This document shows positions 36,538-45,092 of a stretch of 64,000 nt of DNA, one piece after another. Numbering within the stretch: the first letter of the stretch is position 1; every line of letters begins with the position of its first letter. Both the position numbers and the translations under genes were made by a program. Origin of the DNA: Bacteroidota bacterium (GTDB lineage Bacteria; Bacteroidota; Bacteroidia; JACCXN01); the NCBI GenBank assembly GCA_013696965.1, contig JACCXN010000057.1, positions 224,216 to 288,215 of the forward strand, read 5' to 3'. Below the pieces are notes generated by a model, which worked only from the letters and a program-made list of their open reading frames with translations, made no database searches and had not been told where the DNA came from.

Positions 36538-38694
36538 ATGACAAACACAACAAACACAGGAATTACACAAACAATTACATTAGGTAATGGCAGTATTATA
36601 ACAATAGAGACAGGTAGATTAGCTAAATTGGCTGATGGTGCTGTAGTTGTTAAATGTGGAGATACAATGGTGCTGGCAACAGTGGTTTCAAGTAAAGAAG
36701 CAAAAGAAGGAGTAGATTTTCTACCCTTAACTGTTGATTATAAAGAAAAATATTCTGCAGTTGGTAAATTTCCGGGTGGATTTTTCAAAAGAGAAGCAAG
36801 ACCTTCTGATTATGAGATTTTAATTGATAGGATTATTGATCGTGCTCTTAGGCCATTATTTCCAGATGATTACCATGCTGAAACGCAAGTGGCAATTATG
36901 TTGATTTCTGCTGAAAAAAATGTTGCACCTGATGCTTTGGTTTGCCTTGCTGCATCAGCAGCAATAGCTGTTTCTGATATCCCCTTTAATGGCCCGGTTT
37001 CAGAAGTTAGAATTGGAAGAATTAACGGCCAGTTTGTAATAAATCCCACAATTTCTGATTTAGAAATTTCTGATATTGATTTAATGGTTGCAGGAACTTT
37101 ATCTGATATCATGATGGTAGAGGGTGAAATGAAAGAAGTTTCTGAAGATGATATGATTGAAGCAATTAAACTTGCTCATGAACAAATAAAAATACAATGC
37201 AATGCTCAAACTGAATTGGGGGCTAAGGTTGAAAAATCATTGATTAAAAGGACTTATAGTCATGAAACTGATGATTTTCAAATTAGAGATACTTTAAAAG
37301 CTGCTGTTTATCAGAAATTATATGATGTAGCCAAAAAAGGAAACCCTGTTAAGGCTGAAAGAAAAGCTGCATTTGAGGCAGTAAAAGATGAATACATTGC
37401 TACCCTATCAGAAGAAGAAGCCAAAGAAAAAGGCCAGTTTATAAAAAAGTATTTTTATAAAATTGAAAAAGAAGCAGTAAGAAGGTCTATGTTAGATGAG
37501 CAAATTCGTCTTGACGGTAGAAAAATGGATCAAATCAGGCCAATCTGGAGTGAAGTTGATTATTTGCCTTCTGTTCATGGTTCTTCTATTTTTACCCGAG
37601 GTGAAACCCAGTCATTAACTACTGTAACTCTGGGAACCAAACTTGATGAGCAGATTATTGATGGTGCCATTTTCAAAGGAACAGAAAAATTTATTTTGCA
37701 TTATAACTTTCCATCTTTTTCAACCGGAGAGGCAAGACCAAATAGAGGAACAAGCCGCAGAGAAGTAGGGCATGGTAATTTAGCTTTAAGGGCATTAAAA
37801 AACATGATTCCTAAAGGGGAAGAAAATCCTTATACTATCAGGATAGTTTCTGATATTTTAGAATCCAATGGTTCTTCATCTATGGCCACTGTTTGTGCTG
37901 GAACTCTTGCTTTGCTTGATGCAGGTATTAAAATGAAAAAATCAGTTTCAGGAATTGCAATGGGATTGGTTACGGATGAGGCAGGTAAATATGTTGTGTT
38001 ATCGGATATTCTTGGGGATGAAGATCATTTAGGTGATATGGATTTTAAAGTTACAGGTACTGTAGATGGAATTACGGCTTGTCAAATGGACATTAAAGTA
38101 GACGGTTTGCGATATGAAGTACTTGCAGAAGCTCTTCAACAAGCCAAAGCAGGAAGACTCCACATTCTTAAAGAAATGGAGAAAACCTTATCTGTTCCAA
38201 GAGCTGTCTTTAAACCTTTTGTACCTAGAATTGTTCAATTGTCAATTCCAAAAGAATTCATTGGTGCTATAATCGGACCTGGTGGAAAAGTAATTCAGGA
38301 AATGCAAAAAATGACCAATACTGTTATTTCTATTGAGGAAAAGGGAGAGTTTGGCATTGTTCAAATTTCTTCTGAAAATGTTGAGGGAATTGAAGCTGCA
38401 GTAGCTAAGGTTAAAGCAATTACAACAGTTCCTGAAGTTGGAGAGGTTTATACAGGAAAAGTTAAATCAATAATGCCTTTTGGTGCCTTTGTTGAAATTC
38501 TTCCAGGAAAGGATGGTTTACTGCATATTTCCGAAATAGATTGGTCCAGATTGGAAACAGTTGAAAGTGTGCTGAAAGAAGGAGATGTTATTCAAGTTAA
38601 ATTAATTGAAATTGATAAGAAAACTGGCAAAATGAAACTTTCAAGGAAAGTTTTACTTCCAAAACCAGAAAAGCAGGAACAATCAAATCAATAA
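36538..38694 (+). CDS. pnp: Polyribonucleotide nucleotidyltransferase (PNPase)
   Basis: A 718-residue 3'-5' phosphorolytic exoribonuclease. First RNase PH domain ([55 protein letters not shown]), helical linker, catalytic second RNase PH domain ([60 protein letters not shown]), KH domain ([20 protein letters not shown]) and C-terminal S1 domain ([35 protein letters not shown]). All domains are intact. A terminator follows directly. Confidence 0.98.
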   Translation: MTNTTNTGITQTITLGNGSIITIETGRLAKLADGAVVVKCGDTMVLATVVSSKEAKEGVDFLPLTVDYKEKYSAVGKFPGGFFKREARPSDYEILIDRIIDRALRPLFPDDYHAETQVAIMLISAEKNVAPDALVCLAASAAIAVSDIPFNGPVSEVRIGRINGQFVINPTISDLEISDIDLMVAGTLSDIMMVEGEMKEVSEDDMIEAIKLAHEQIKIQCNAQTELGAKVEKSLIKRTYSHETDDFQIRDTLKAAVYQKLYDVAKKGNPVKAERKAAFEAVKDEYIATLSEEEAKEKGQFIKKYFYKIEKEAVRRSMLDEQIRLDGRKMDQIRPIWSEVDYLPSVHGSSIFTRGETQSLTTVTLGTKLDEQIIDGAIFKGTEKFILHYNFPSFSTGEARPNRGTSRREVGHGNLALRALKNMIPKGEENPYTIRIVSDILESNGSSSMATVCAGTLALLDAGIKMKKSVSGIAMGLVTDEAGKYVVLSDILGDEDHLGDMDFKVTGTVDGITACQMDIKVDGLRYEVLAEALQQAKAGRLHILKEMEKTLSVPRAVFKPFVPRIVQLSIPKEFIGAIIGPGGKVIQEMQKMTNTVISIEEKGEFGIVQISSENVEGIEAAVAKVKAITTVPEVGEVYTGKVKSIMPFGAFVEILPGKDGLLHISEIDWSRLETVESVLKEGDVIQVKLIEIDKKTGKMKLSRKVLLPKPEKQEQSNQ

Positions 38695-38705
38695 TAGAAG
38701 TATAA

Positions 38706-38740
38706 AATAAAAAAGCCCGGTTTATCCGGGCTTTTTTATT
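38706..38740 (+). terminator. Intrinsic terminator after pnp
   Basis: Stem AAAAAAGCCCGG / CCGGGCTTTTTT with a TTTAT loop and a T-run. It can also act on the opposite strand for the convergent gene ending at 38800. Confidence 0.9.
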
Positions 38741-38799
38741 TTAGCGATGTTTGTTAATCAATTTTTTTTAAATCAAAAATACTTACAGTCTTTTTACCT

Positions 38800-39567
38800 T
38801 TAGATTCCTGGTTGTTTATCTAAGGCTTTTATTTGTAATTTATATTTAGGGGGAAACAATATAGATTTTAAAATCCAATCTGAATTTAGCATACGGCAAA
38901 GCTTGTATAAACTAATAACAGGACTTAGAAGGGACATCTTACCAAAATTAAGCAGTTGATTTACTTTTTCAGGAACTATCAATATTTGGGTTTCAATTAA
39001 CAATTTATATCTTATTATACCAAGATGTTTTTGATATTGTGTATATAAATCCAGAGTGAAATTACTTTTTTCCAGGTTCTGAATTAAGTGTTCTTTGCGC
39101 ATGGGTATAAATTGCAAATAATTTTTTGGTAGACCTTTTAATCCCATTCGAATTCCCATCCGGTAAAAAACATCAAAAGCTTCCTGTTTTTCATCAACTG
39201 TAAGTTTTTGTTCAAGGAGTTCATAAGAACGAATGGAGTAATCAATAAGCATAAAAAGAACATCACGATAGGCCCACTCTGGTATTGTTGCGCCACGATT
39301 TGATTCCACTGCTGAATGAATGGCTGAAATTTTGTCAATGGATTCATGCGCGGTTTTTAAATCAGAAAACACAATAACCCGGGCATAACTTACAGTGGAA
39401 AATAATCTCCCTAAAGGGTCAGCGGGAAGTCGTCCTGTAAAATACAACCAGTCTACAGCCTTATTTAAGGCAAATTCAGCAGAAGCCCCTGCAAAAATCA
39501 ACAAGATAGTATCGGCTTTACCCCATATTTTTCTTACTATTGATCCTTTATCCACAAAATATTCCAT
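38800..39567 (-). CDS. MpaB/Lcp-like oxygenase family protein (DUF2236)
   Basis: A 255-residue helical protein related to DUF2236, the family of fungal MpaB and rubber-cleaving Lcp oxygenases. The family layout is seen in IVRKIWGKADTILLIFAGAS, the histidine-less N-helix, DPLGRLFSTVSYARVIVFSD, IHSAVESNRGATIPEWAYRD and LFMLIDYSIRSYELLEQK, followed by YRMGIRMGLKGLPKNYLQFI. The heme ligand cannot be assigned securely by eye. The start is ATG 39567; the frame stays open a further 14 codons upstream without another canonical start. Function in bacteria is unknown. Confidence 0.65.
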   Translation of the reverse strand: MEYFVDKGSIVRKIWGKADTILLIFAGASAEFALNKAVDWLYFTGRLPADPLGRLFSTVSYARVIVFSDLKTAHESIDKISAIHSAVESNRGATIPEWAYRDVLFMLIDYSIRSYELLEQKLTVDEKQEAFDVFYRMGIRMGLKGLPKNYLQFIPMRKEHLIQNLEKSNFTLDLYTQYQKHLGIIRYKLLIETQILIVPEKVNQLLNFGKMSLLSPVISLYKLCRMLNSDWILKSILFPPKYKLQIKALDKQPGI

Positions 39568-39777
39568 GGTTGGTAAACGAGCAAACTTATCTTGTAATTG
39601 TAGTCTGAAAAAATCTATTGTTTAAAAATACATTTGATTAATTAGACCATTGTATAAGATACTATTAAACAAAAGTTTAACAACCAAGGATTAAACAGTA
39701 GGATTTAACTCTTTACAATCAGAAAGGAAAATTGAATTAGCCGTATACTGATTACATAGAAATTAAAGTCAGATACA
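39568..39777. other. Intergenic gap, no feature recognised
   Basis: About 210 AT-rich bases. A TAAGTTTG-like box on the minus strand at 39582-39589 is too close to the ATG at 39567 to be convincing as a promoter. Confidence 0.3.
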
Positions 39778-40518
39778 TTAATTTTTTGCAATAACCAGGT
39801 CAGCTAAATTAATAACCTGGTTATTGGTGGTGATTTCCACATCCATAACCACAGTAACGGTACCTGAGGGTGAGGAATTTGAAGGGGCTTTTGAGTAAGA
39901 AAAAACCTTGTATTTTCCTTTTCTTAATCCCTTAAATTCATAATTGCCATCATAACTGGTCCTAATTCTTTTGCTAAAGGATGGTTCATTACCGAACTTC
40001 AAATACACCTCTTCGTCTGAACCGTTATATTGACTAAGTATTTGAGAAAAATTAAAATTGTATTTTTTAACTAATACTTTCCCCTTTATGGATGAACTTC
40101 CATCTTTGTCTGCTGCTCTAAATACTGTTAAATCAATTTCAATTTGTTGTTTCGAATCAGTGATTTCAAAAGATTTAATTACCGGAACCATTGGCGAGGA
40201 AGATTCACTTACAGTATCAAGGGAATAGGCGAAAATTTGATATTTTCCCTGCCTTAAAAAGGGAAACTGAAACGAGCCATCATGGCTGGTCCTTACATCC
40301 TTATCATATGCATTTTCTTTTTCGCCATATACCAAATAAATCCTTTCATCAGGCTCACCATCCTCTGCAGTTAGAACAACATCTGGAGAATGGTAATTCC
40401 CGGAAAACAATTTTCCTTTAACATTTGCTCTTCCACCTGGCCCGGGATCTTTTGAGCAAGAATTTATCATTATAAAAACAAGAAGGCCAAATAGTAAAAA
40501 AATATAATTTTTTTTCAT
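39778..40518 (-). CDS. Lipoprotein with two tandem beta-sandwich repeats
   Basis: About 246 residues from the ATG at 40518 (MKKNYIFLLFGLLV), chosen because it places the signal and lipobox INSC (Cys21) at the N-terminus; an upstream ATG at 40590 would add 24 charged residues. Two similar domains follow. Domain 1 has VKGKLFSGNYHSP, IYLVYGEKENAYDKDVRTSH and DGSFQFPFLRQGKYQIFAYS. Domain 2 has IKGKVLVKKYNF, VYLKFGNEPSFSKRIRTSYD and GNYEFKGLRKGKYKVFSYSK. Each resembles a SdrD/CarboxypepD-regulatory fold. It is probably envelope-anchored. Function is unknown; it is an internal duplication of one ancestral domain. Confidence 0.75.
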   Translation of the reverse strand: MKKNYIFLLFGLLVFIMINSCSKDPGPGGRANVKGKLFSGNYHSPDVVLTAEDGEPDERIYLVYGEKENAYDKDVRTSHDGSFQFPFLRQGKYQIFAYSLDTVSESSSPMVPVIKSFEITDSKQQIEIDLTVFRAADKDGSSSIKGKVLVKKYNFNFSQILSQYNGSDEEVYLKFGNEPSFSKRIRTSYDGNYEFKGLRKGKYKVFSYSKAPSNSSPSGTVTVVMDVEITTNNQVINLADLVIAKN

Positions 40519-40769
40519 GAGCTTTGAATTATTTGATTTTTTTATTCTTATTATTTTAGCATTCATAATTTTGAATTTGTTCCTACTCATTTCTTCTTTC
40601 TCACTTTCCCAAATCCTATATTTTGCATTGATTTTTTCACATTGTTTTTAGGAACCAAAAAATTAATTACAAAATCCTTTAGCCTCTATTTTTATATTTT
40701 TTTATAAAAACCAAATAAGCATTTCATGTTTTTGGCTTTTATAAAATCAAGCAAAAAGCACTAAAAAGT

Positions 40770-41222
40770 TTAATTTTTATCGGTAACTTTCATTAACTCT
40801 CCCAAAGGGTTGTATAGAAGTTCAGTAATATTCCTTGCTTTTACAACCCTTATGAAATAAAGGATTTTATAATCGGGTGTTTCAATTTGTTTAATATCAT
40901 CAATCATCCAGGAACGAAATTCTGATTTGTTATGGGATTCTAGAATTGTAGATGGTAGTTCTTTTTTATTAATGTTCATAGATGTTTTTTTCCATGTGCC
41001 ATCAGTGGTATATTTTGCTTCAAGTTTTTTGCTTTCAAAATTAAAATCAACTTCATAATCACCGTTTTTTGTTTTCCAGGATCGATTTTTTGCATCAGGA
41101 TACTTAGTTGAAAAATTATCCTTAATTAACTTAGGAACGGCAGATTCCTGAACATCCTTTTTTTGTGCATAAACTGAACAAGAAATAAATAGAATTACCA
41201 CTAATAGATGTATTTTTTTCAT
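40770..41222 (-). CDS. Secreted PepSY-like/BLIP-like small protein (DUF2874-type)
   Basis: 150 residues: a signal peptide (1-19, ending CSVYAQ) and two repeats of a beta-alpha pattern, PKLIKDNFSTKYPDAKNRSW-KTKNGDYEVDFNFESKKLEAKY, then PSTILESHNKSEFRSWMIDD-YKILYFIRVVKARNITELLY. This fits the PepSY-like putative beta-lactamase-inhibitor-like family common in Bacteroidota, secreted and of unknown function. The gene is monocistronic, with a long AT-rich leader. Confidence 0.75.
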   Translation of the reverse strand: MKKIHLLVVILFISCSVYAQKKDVQESAVPKLIKDNFSTKYPDAKNRSWKTKNGDYEVDFNFESKKLEAKYTTDGTWKKTSMNINKKELPSTILESHNKSEFRSWMIDDIKQIETPDYKILYFIRVVKARNITELLYNPLGELMKVTDKN

Positions 41223-41504
41223 GACTTATTGAATTTTTTTAAAAGTTAAATTTTTTAATTCAAGGTATATTATTAATAGAATTCACTCCTAATACTTAAA
41301 TCCCTGTTTTAAAATCTGTAAAAAACATACCACAGTTTATTAGCATATAAAATTCAACTTTTAGTACATTCCATACAAATGCTAATTTGAATATTGATAT
41401 TAGACGTTGAATTTTTTCCTGTTTATGAGAAAAATATTACTCTACCACATAAATTGGTTTTTCTTTGACCCCCAAAATGGAGAAAAAAGTGTTGCCCTTT
41501 TTAA
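41223..41504. other. AT-rich spacer before the dispersed repeat
   Basis: About 280 bases with no coding frame I trust. The 133-codon frame 41407-41808 spans the repeat element and is judged non-coding. Confidence 0.4.
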
Positions 41505-41716
41505 TGTCATTCCAAATGGAGCCAAGCGCAATGAGGAATCTCTTTCTGAGCGCATTGTTTGTTGGAAGTACTATTTGCAAGAGATTCCTCCCTTTGGTTC
41601 GAATGACAGCTTGTGTTTTTTAGGAGTAGTCAAAGAAGTGGTCAGCAAAGCCGACCCCTTCTTTGACTACCTTGTCCATCCAATGTTGTTCATTCCGAGC
41701 GCATCGAGGAATCTAA
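41505..41716. repeat. REP-like dispersed repeat with inverted copies and a long hairpin
   Basis: Three related units of the type GTCATTCC-GAGCGCA-GAGGAATCT: unit A 41505-41543 (direct), unit B 41579-41609 (inverted) and unit C 41690-41716 (direct). A and B could pair into a stem. Between B and C an 18-base inverted repeat (41626-41643 and 41653-41670, 17 of 18 pairing, 9-base loop) forms a second hairpin. The GTCATTCCGAGCG...GAGGAATCT motif is a widespread intergenic repeat in Bacteroidota, as I recall. It lies between two minus-strand genes. Confidence 0.7.
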
Positions 41717-41752
41717 AAAACTTTTACCAGACAGCAGTATTTTTTTTTACTA

Positions 41753-41800
41753 ATCAAAAAAAAAAGGAACAAAACGCTTTTAGGCGAATTGTTCCTTTTA
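41753..41800 (-). terminator. Terminator of the metallophosphoesterase gene
   Basis: Arms 41762-41777 and 41784-41799 pair over 14 of 16 positions around a 6-base loop. Read on the minus strand the stem is followed by a long T-run (an A-run on the plus strand before 41766). It lies about 57 bases past the stop at 41857. Confidence 0.8.
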
Positions 41801-41856
41801 AAATTTGAACCTCTACTTTTGAAAAAACTAGATAGCTTTCAATTTAATTCAACTCA

Positions 41857-43407
41857 TTATTTTATTAATATTTTTTGAGTTTCAACCTTTCCCTCTGATT
41901 CGATTGTAATAAAATATATTCCTGGAATTAAATCCTGAGTTTTTACTACCAATTTGTTTTTATCTACATAGGAAATATCCGTTTGAATGGATTTTCCTGT
42001 AATATCAAGTATTTTGACCAAACCTCCTGATATTTTTTCATCTAATTCAATGTTAATGAATTCCTCAGCAGGGTTTGGATAGCTTTTAATTAAAGTAGAA
42101 TTTACCTCGTTTGCCTCCTCATCAATTTTAACAGTCATTCCAGGGTTAGGATAAACTGTTACTACTGCACCATTACTTGGAGCCCATATATTAATGTTTG
42201 AAGGTGAGGCAAAAATATTCGCGTCAGACACAGTACCAACGTTATCAGCGTTATCAATTTTAACATATCGTACTTCAATTTTTTCCTGATCAATAAATAT
42301 CCAGGTAAAGTGATTGAATTTATCGCTGTTACGTGTCCAGCTTTTGGCTTTATCCACTGTTCTTAATGGTGCTCCCCAACATCCTTCTCCTATATAAGTA
42401 ACTCCTTTTTCCTGATCTCTTACAAAACCCTGAACGTTTCCTGAAGCGCTTGAGGCCCTTATCGGATAAGTTGATTTTACACAATGTGCATCTGACTCAA
42501 CTACTAATTTCACGCCATGCTGATAGAACAAAGGCTCCCAATTGGCAACAATATCGTTTCTATCCACTTTAGATGAAACATGAGGTCTCATTGGCCTGTG
42601 GTATTGAGCAATTTTCCATTGGGTATTTGTATTGGCCTCAAGATCGCTTTTTAACCATGAAGTCTGATTACCTGCTACTGATATCTCACTATTTAATGTA
42701 TATACCCTTAATAAGGAACCACCAAGGCTTAAAGCATAATAAACTTCTGCACTTGGAACATCAAAAATATTTACCATATCTGGATTTTTATCATGATTTC
42801 CTCTTTCAGCGATTATTGGAATCATTCTACCATCTGCTCCAATAGTTAATTGCCAATCATCTAACCATTCTTTCCATTCTGAATCTGTACTTTGATCAGT
42901 CATGTCGCCACCAAACAACACAGCATGTGGGCGCAATTTTGCAACCATCTTATTTCCGTTCCTTCTGGGAACAGCATTGTTCCTAGAATCACCACCTGCA
43001 ATTAACGAAAGTCTTTCTGTAGGTGAATCAGGTGCTGTTTTAAACCAGAGTCTTTTGCTGGTTCCTTCACTGTCACGAATTACAAAATAATATGAAGTAT
43101 TTGGCATTAATCCGGTTAAGCGTACAAAATTGTGGTTTAAGCCTTTATCTGTAACAGTACGGTTGGGAGTTTGTGAACTTGTATACAACTGGTAATTTGT
43201 CCCCTGATCTGTGGTGCCATAATGTACCGTTGGGGAACTGCCGCTTACTTGTGCCCAGCCAATTACCATTGTGGTTGAGGGATTATCACGCCAGGATATT
43301 CTGTATTTATTTGTAACTGCTAATATTCTTTCAGGACAAAACATACAAAATGTAAGTATTGCAGTAAACAAGTAAATCAGTTTTTTGCTTTTTTGTAGAT
43401 TTTTCAT
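41857..43407 (-). CDS. Secreted purple-acid-phosphatase-like metallophosphoesterase, T9SS type A cargo
   Basis: About 516 residues from the ATG at 43407 (MKNLQKSKKLIYLFTAIL). A signal peptide is followed by an FN3-like N-domain (YRISWRDNPSTTMVIGWAQV, HNFVRLTGLMPNTSYYFVIR). The calcineurin-like core (about 135-320) has GGDSRNN, LFGGDMTDQSTDSEW, RGNHD and a catalytic histidine in QYHRPMRPH. Instead of the usual GHxHxYER ending, it has VVESDAHCVKS. The C-terminus (SYPNPAEEFINIEL to LIPGIYFITIESEG-KILIK) is a type A T9SS sorting domain, so export and surface attachment or release by T9SS is expected. The substrate is unknown. Confidence 0.88.
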   Translation of the reverse strand: MKNLQKSKKLIYLFTAILTFCMFCPERILAVTNKYRISWRDNPSTTMVIGWAQVSGSSPTVHYGTTDQGTNYQLYTSSQTPNRTVTDKGLNHNFVRLTGLMPNTSYYFVIRDSEGTSKRLWFKTAPDSPTERLSLIAGGDSRNNAVPRRNGNKMVAKLRPHAVLFGGDMTDQSTDSEWKEWLDDWQLTIGADGRMIPIIAERGNHDKNPDMVNIFDVPSAEVYYALSLGGSLLRVYTLNSEISVAGNQTSWLKSDLEANTNTQWKIAQYHRPMRPHVSSKVDRNDIVANWEPLFYQHGVKLVVESDAHCVKSTYPIRASSASGNVQGFVRDQEKGVTYIGEGCWGAPLRTVDKAKSWTRNSDKFNHFTWIFIDQEKIEVRYVKIDNADNVGTVSDANIFASPSNINIWAPSNGAVVTVYPNPGMTVKIDEEANEVNSTLIKSYPNPAEEFINIELDEKISGGLVKILDITGKSIQTDISYVDKNKLVVKTQDLIPGIYFITIESEGKVETQKILIK

Positions 43408-43410
43408 TTG

Positions 43411-43462
43411 TTTCGGATTTAGTTTAAATAAAAAATTGATTTTTGACTTTTTTGAAAATTTC
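43411..43462. repeat. Leader duplication, copy 1 (52 bases)
   Basis: The 52-base block TTTCGGATTTAGTTTAAAT...GAAAATTTC lies immediately upstream of the metallophosphoesterase ATG. It is repeated with few mismatches at 43506-43557, 95 bases away, in the same orientation. Confidence 0.85.
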
Positions 43463-43501
43463 AATTGATTTAAAATAAAAATATAAAACTGGTCTCTTCA
43501 T
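43424..43501 (-). pseudogene. Short 25-codon leader frame after repeat copy 2
   Basis: An ATG at 43501 follows repeat copy 2 exactly as the metallophosphoesterase ATG follows copy 1. The frame reads MKRPVLYFYFK and stops after 25 codons. It could be a remnant of a duplicated or deleted gene start, or an upstream leader peptide; neither is proven. Confidence 0.35.
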
Positions 43502-43505
43502 TGGA

Positions 43506-43557
43506 TTTCGGATTTAGTTTAAATTAAAAAATTGACTTCTGATTTTTTTGAAAATTC
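43506..43557. repeat. Leader duplication, copy 2 (52 bases)
   Basis: Second copy of the block at 43411-43462, equal in length. On the minus strand it also ends with CCGAAA followed shortly by an ATGAA start. Confidence 0.85.
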
Positions 43558-43889
43558 TAAAGATTTTTGTTGAAAAAAATAATGCTGTTCCCTGGTATAT
43601 TGAATCTTTTTTTTTGATTATAAATTCACTTATTTCTTCTGTAGTGCTTGTAAATAATGCGTTTCGTGGATTATTAGAACTAGAAAATTGTCAAATTATT
43701 TTATTGTAGTTGTTTGAAAAAATGAATTATTCTTTAAATAAATTATTTTCTGATACACATTGAGTTTTTATTTTATTTTTTACTTGATTTTTTTCTCTGA
43801 TGCCTTTGTAATTAACCGTTTCAGGCAATATGAATTTTGAAAAACAGTTTATTTGTTTATTAAAATAAAAACACAAATTGTTATTGAAA
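43558..43889. other. AT-rich divergent intergenic region
   Basis: About 330 bases between the duplicated leader and the multispan membrane gene. Nothing with coding character. It probably holds promoters for both genes, but no TAnnTTTG box was found with confidence. Confidence 0.35.
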
Positions 43890-44855
43890 ATGAATTCTAA
43901 CATAGCCAATAGTAATCAATCATCCTCCTACCAATTTTTACTACTTGTGATTTTAAAAATTACCTGCTTTGGTGTTTTTATTGGAAGAGCCTGGGAACAT
44001 TTAAGATGGGACCCTCCCTTTAGATCATTTTTGTGGGATCAGAGTTTATTAGAGCCTTTTATTTTAAAAATCACAGGTTTAAGCTGGATGGAATATGCTA
44101 CAAGTGATAAGGTTGATAGTTTAATTCAAAATACTGTCTTTTCAATTGGATTGTTTTATGTTTTATGTGCTATTGCTGCTTTAGTAATCTCCAAAAAACA
44201 CCTTTTAATTTATAGGCTATGTAAATATATTTTAATCCTGGGATCATTAAGCTTAATATTCCTTGCTTTTCTCTATTATAAGGAACGGTTTATGGAAGTT
44301 GGGCAGTTTTTTGAATACACTTCTCAATTTAGCTCCCCATTGATTCTATTGCTTTTGCTTTCTGGTTTTTCCAAAAAAGGGATGGTATTCTTTATTAAGG
44401 CAGCAATTGCATTAACCTTTATTTGCCATGGACTTTATGCCATTGGTTTTTACTCAATCCCTGGAGAATGGGTAGATATGCTTATTGTTTCTTTAAATGT
44501 TTCTGAGCAAAGTGCTTATTCCATACTCTATTTAGCGGGCACCTTAGATATTGTATTTAGTGTACTGATATTTATTCCAGGGCTAGTAAAACCATCCCTG
44601 GTTTATTTGCTTTTATGGGGTTTGGCAACAACTGCTTCACGAGTTTATGCCAACATTTACATTGATTCTTTCTGGTTAATAGTTGAAATTTATTTACATC
44701 AAGTTCTATACAGAGTGCCTCATTTTCTTTTGCCCCTTTCTTTATTGTTTATAATTAAAGACAGAAGTATTTTAAGTGAACTAATAAAATGCATTTCCAT
44801 AGATAACAAACACTCCAAATCACATGAACCCGAGCCCCAGCCCCAGTCCTCGTAG
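43890..44855 (+). CDS. Multispan membrane protein, unknown family
   Basis: About 321 residues from ATG 43890 (MNSNIANSNQSS). Eight or more hydrophobic helices are separated by short loops. The first loop carries an aromatic-rich motif, GRAWEHLRWDPPFRSFLWDQ, and a later loop has CHGLYAIGFYSIPGEWVDML. The tail SHEPEPQPQSS is hydrophilic. I do not recognise the family. The conserved-looking Trp/His/Arg motif and an internal CHG motif suggest a redox, carotenoid or sterol-desaturase-like membrane enzyme less than a transporter, but this is a guess. The 3' end forms part of a terminator-like hairpin. Confidence 0.7.
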   Translation: MNSNIANSNQSSSYQFLLLVILKITCFGVFIGRAWEHLRWDPPFRSFLWDQSLLEPFILKITGLSWMEYATSDKVDSLIQNTVFSIGLFYVLCAIAALVISKKHLLIYRLCKYILILGSLSLIFLAFLYYKERFMEVGQFFEYTSQFSSPLILLLLLSGFSKKGMVFFIKAAIALTFICHGLYAIGFYSIPGEWVDMLIVSLNVSEQSAYSILYLAGTLDIVFSVLIFIPGLVKPSLVYLLLWGLATTASRVYANIYIDSFWLIVEIYLHQVLYRVPHFLLPLSLLFIIKDRSILSELIKCISIDNKHSKSHEPEPQPQSS

Positions 44856-44875
44856 GACTAATATCTGGGCTTTTG
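44839..44875 (+). terminator. Possible terminator overlapping a stop codon
   Basis: AGCCCCAGTCCT pairs with AGGACT and, past a 5-base bulge, CTGGGCT, followed by TTTT. The TAG stop at 44853-44855 lies in the stem, which explains the GC-rich codons of the EPEPQPQSS tail. The stem is imperfect. Confidence 0.4.
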
Positions 44876-44995
44876 ATAGGATAATTCCTTATTTCACATT
44901 ATAAGTTTTAAATTAATAAAACACAAAATCGTCAATAATTATTCAATTAAAGCTTTAGGTTTTGTATTTGAATCAGAACAAATATCCAGTATTGC

Positions 44996-45024
44996 TTTGT
45001 AAATGAAGGAATATAATATCTTTG
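44996..45024 (+). promoter_or_regulatory. Promoter of the RNA helicase gene (TTTG-N17-TATCTTTG)
   Basis: TTTG at 44996-44999 and TATCTTTG at 45017-45024, separated by 17 bases, form the best complete Bacteroidota -33/-7 promoter in the window. The predicted transcript starts near 45030 and leaves a leader of about 60 bases. Confidence 0.65.
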
Positions 45025-45092
45025 TAGCCGTTATATTACATAGATGGTCTTAAAGTAGGATATTTCCTGCTACATCCTAAATAAATTATATT

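Noticed and set aside
41407-41808. 133-codon open frame on the plus strand
   Set aside because: It spans the dispersed repeat and hairpins (for example GTCATTCC...GAGGAATCT units), has no family resemblance and runs into the terminator of the opposite gene. It is open by chance.
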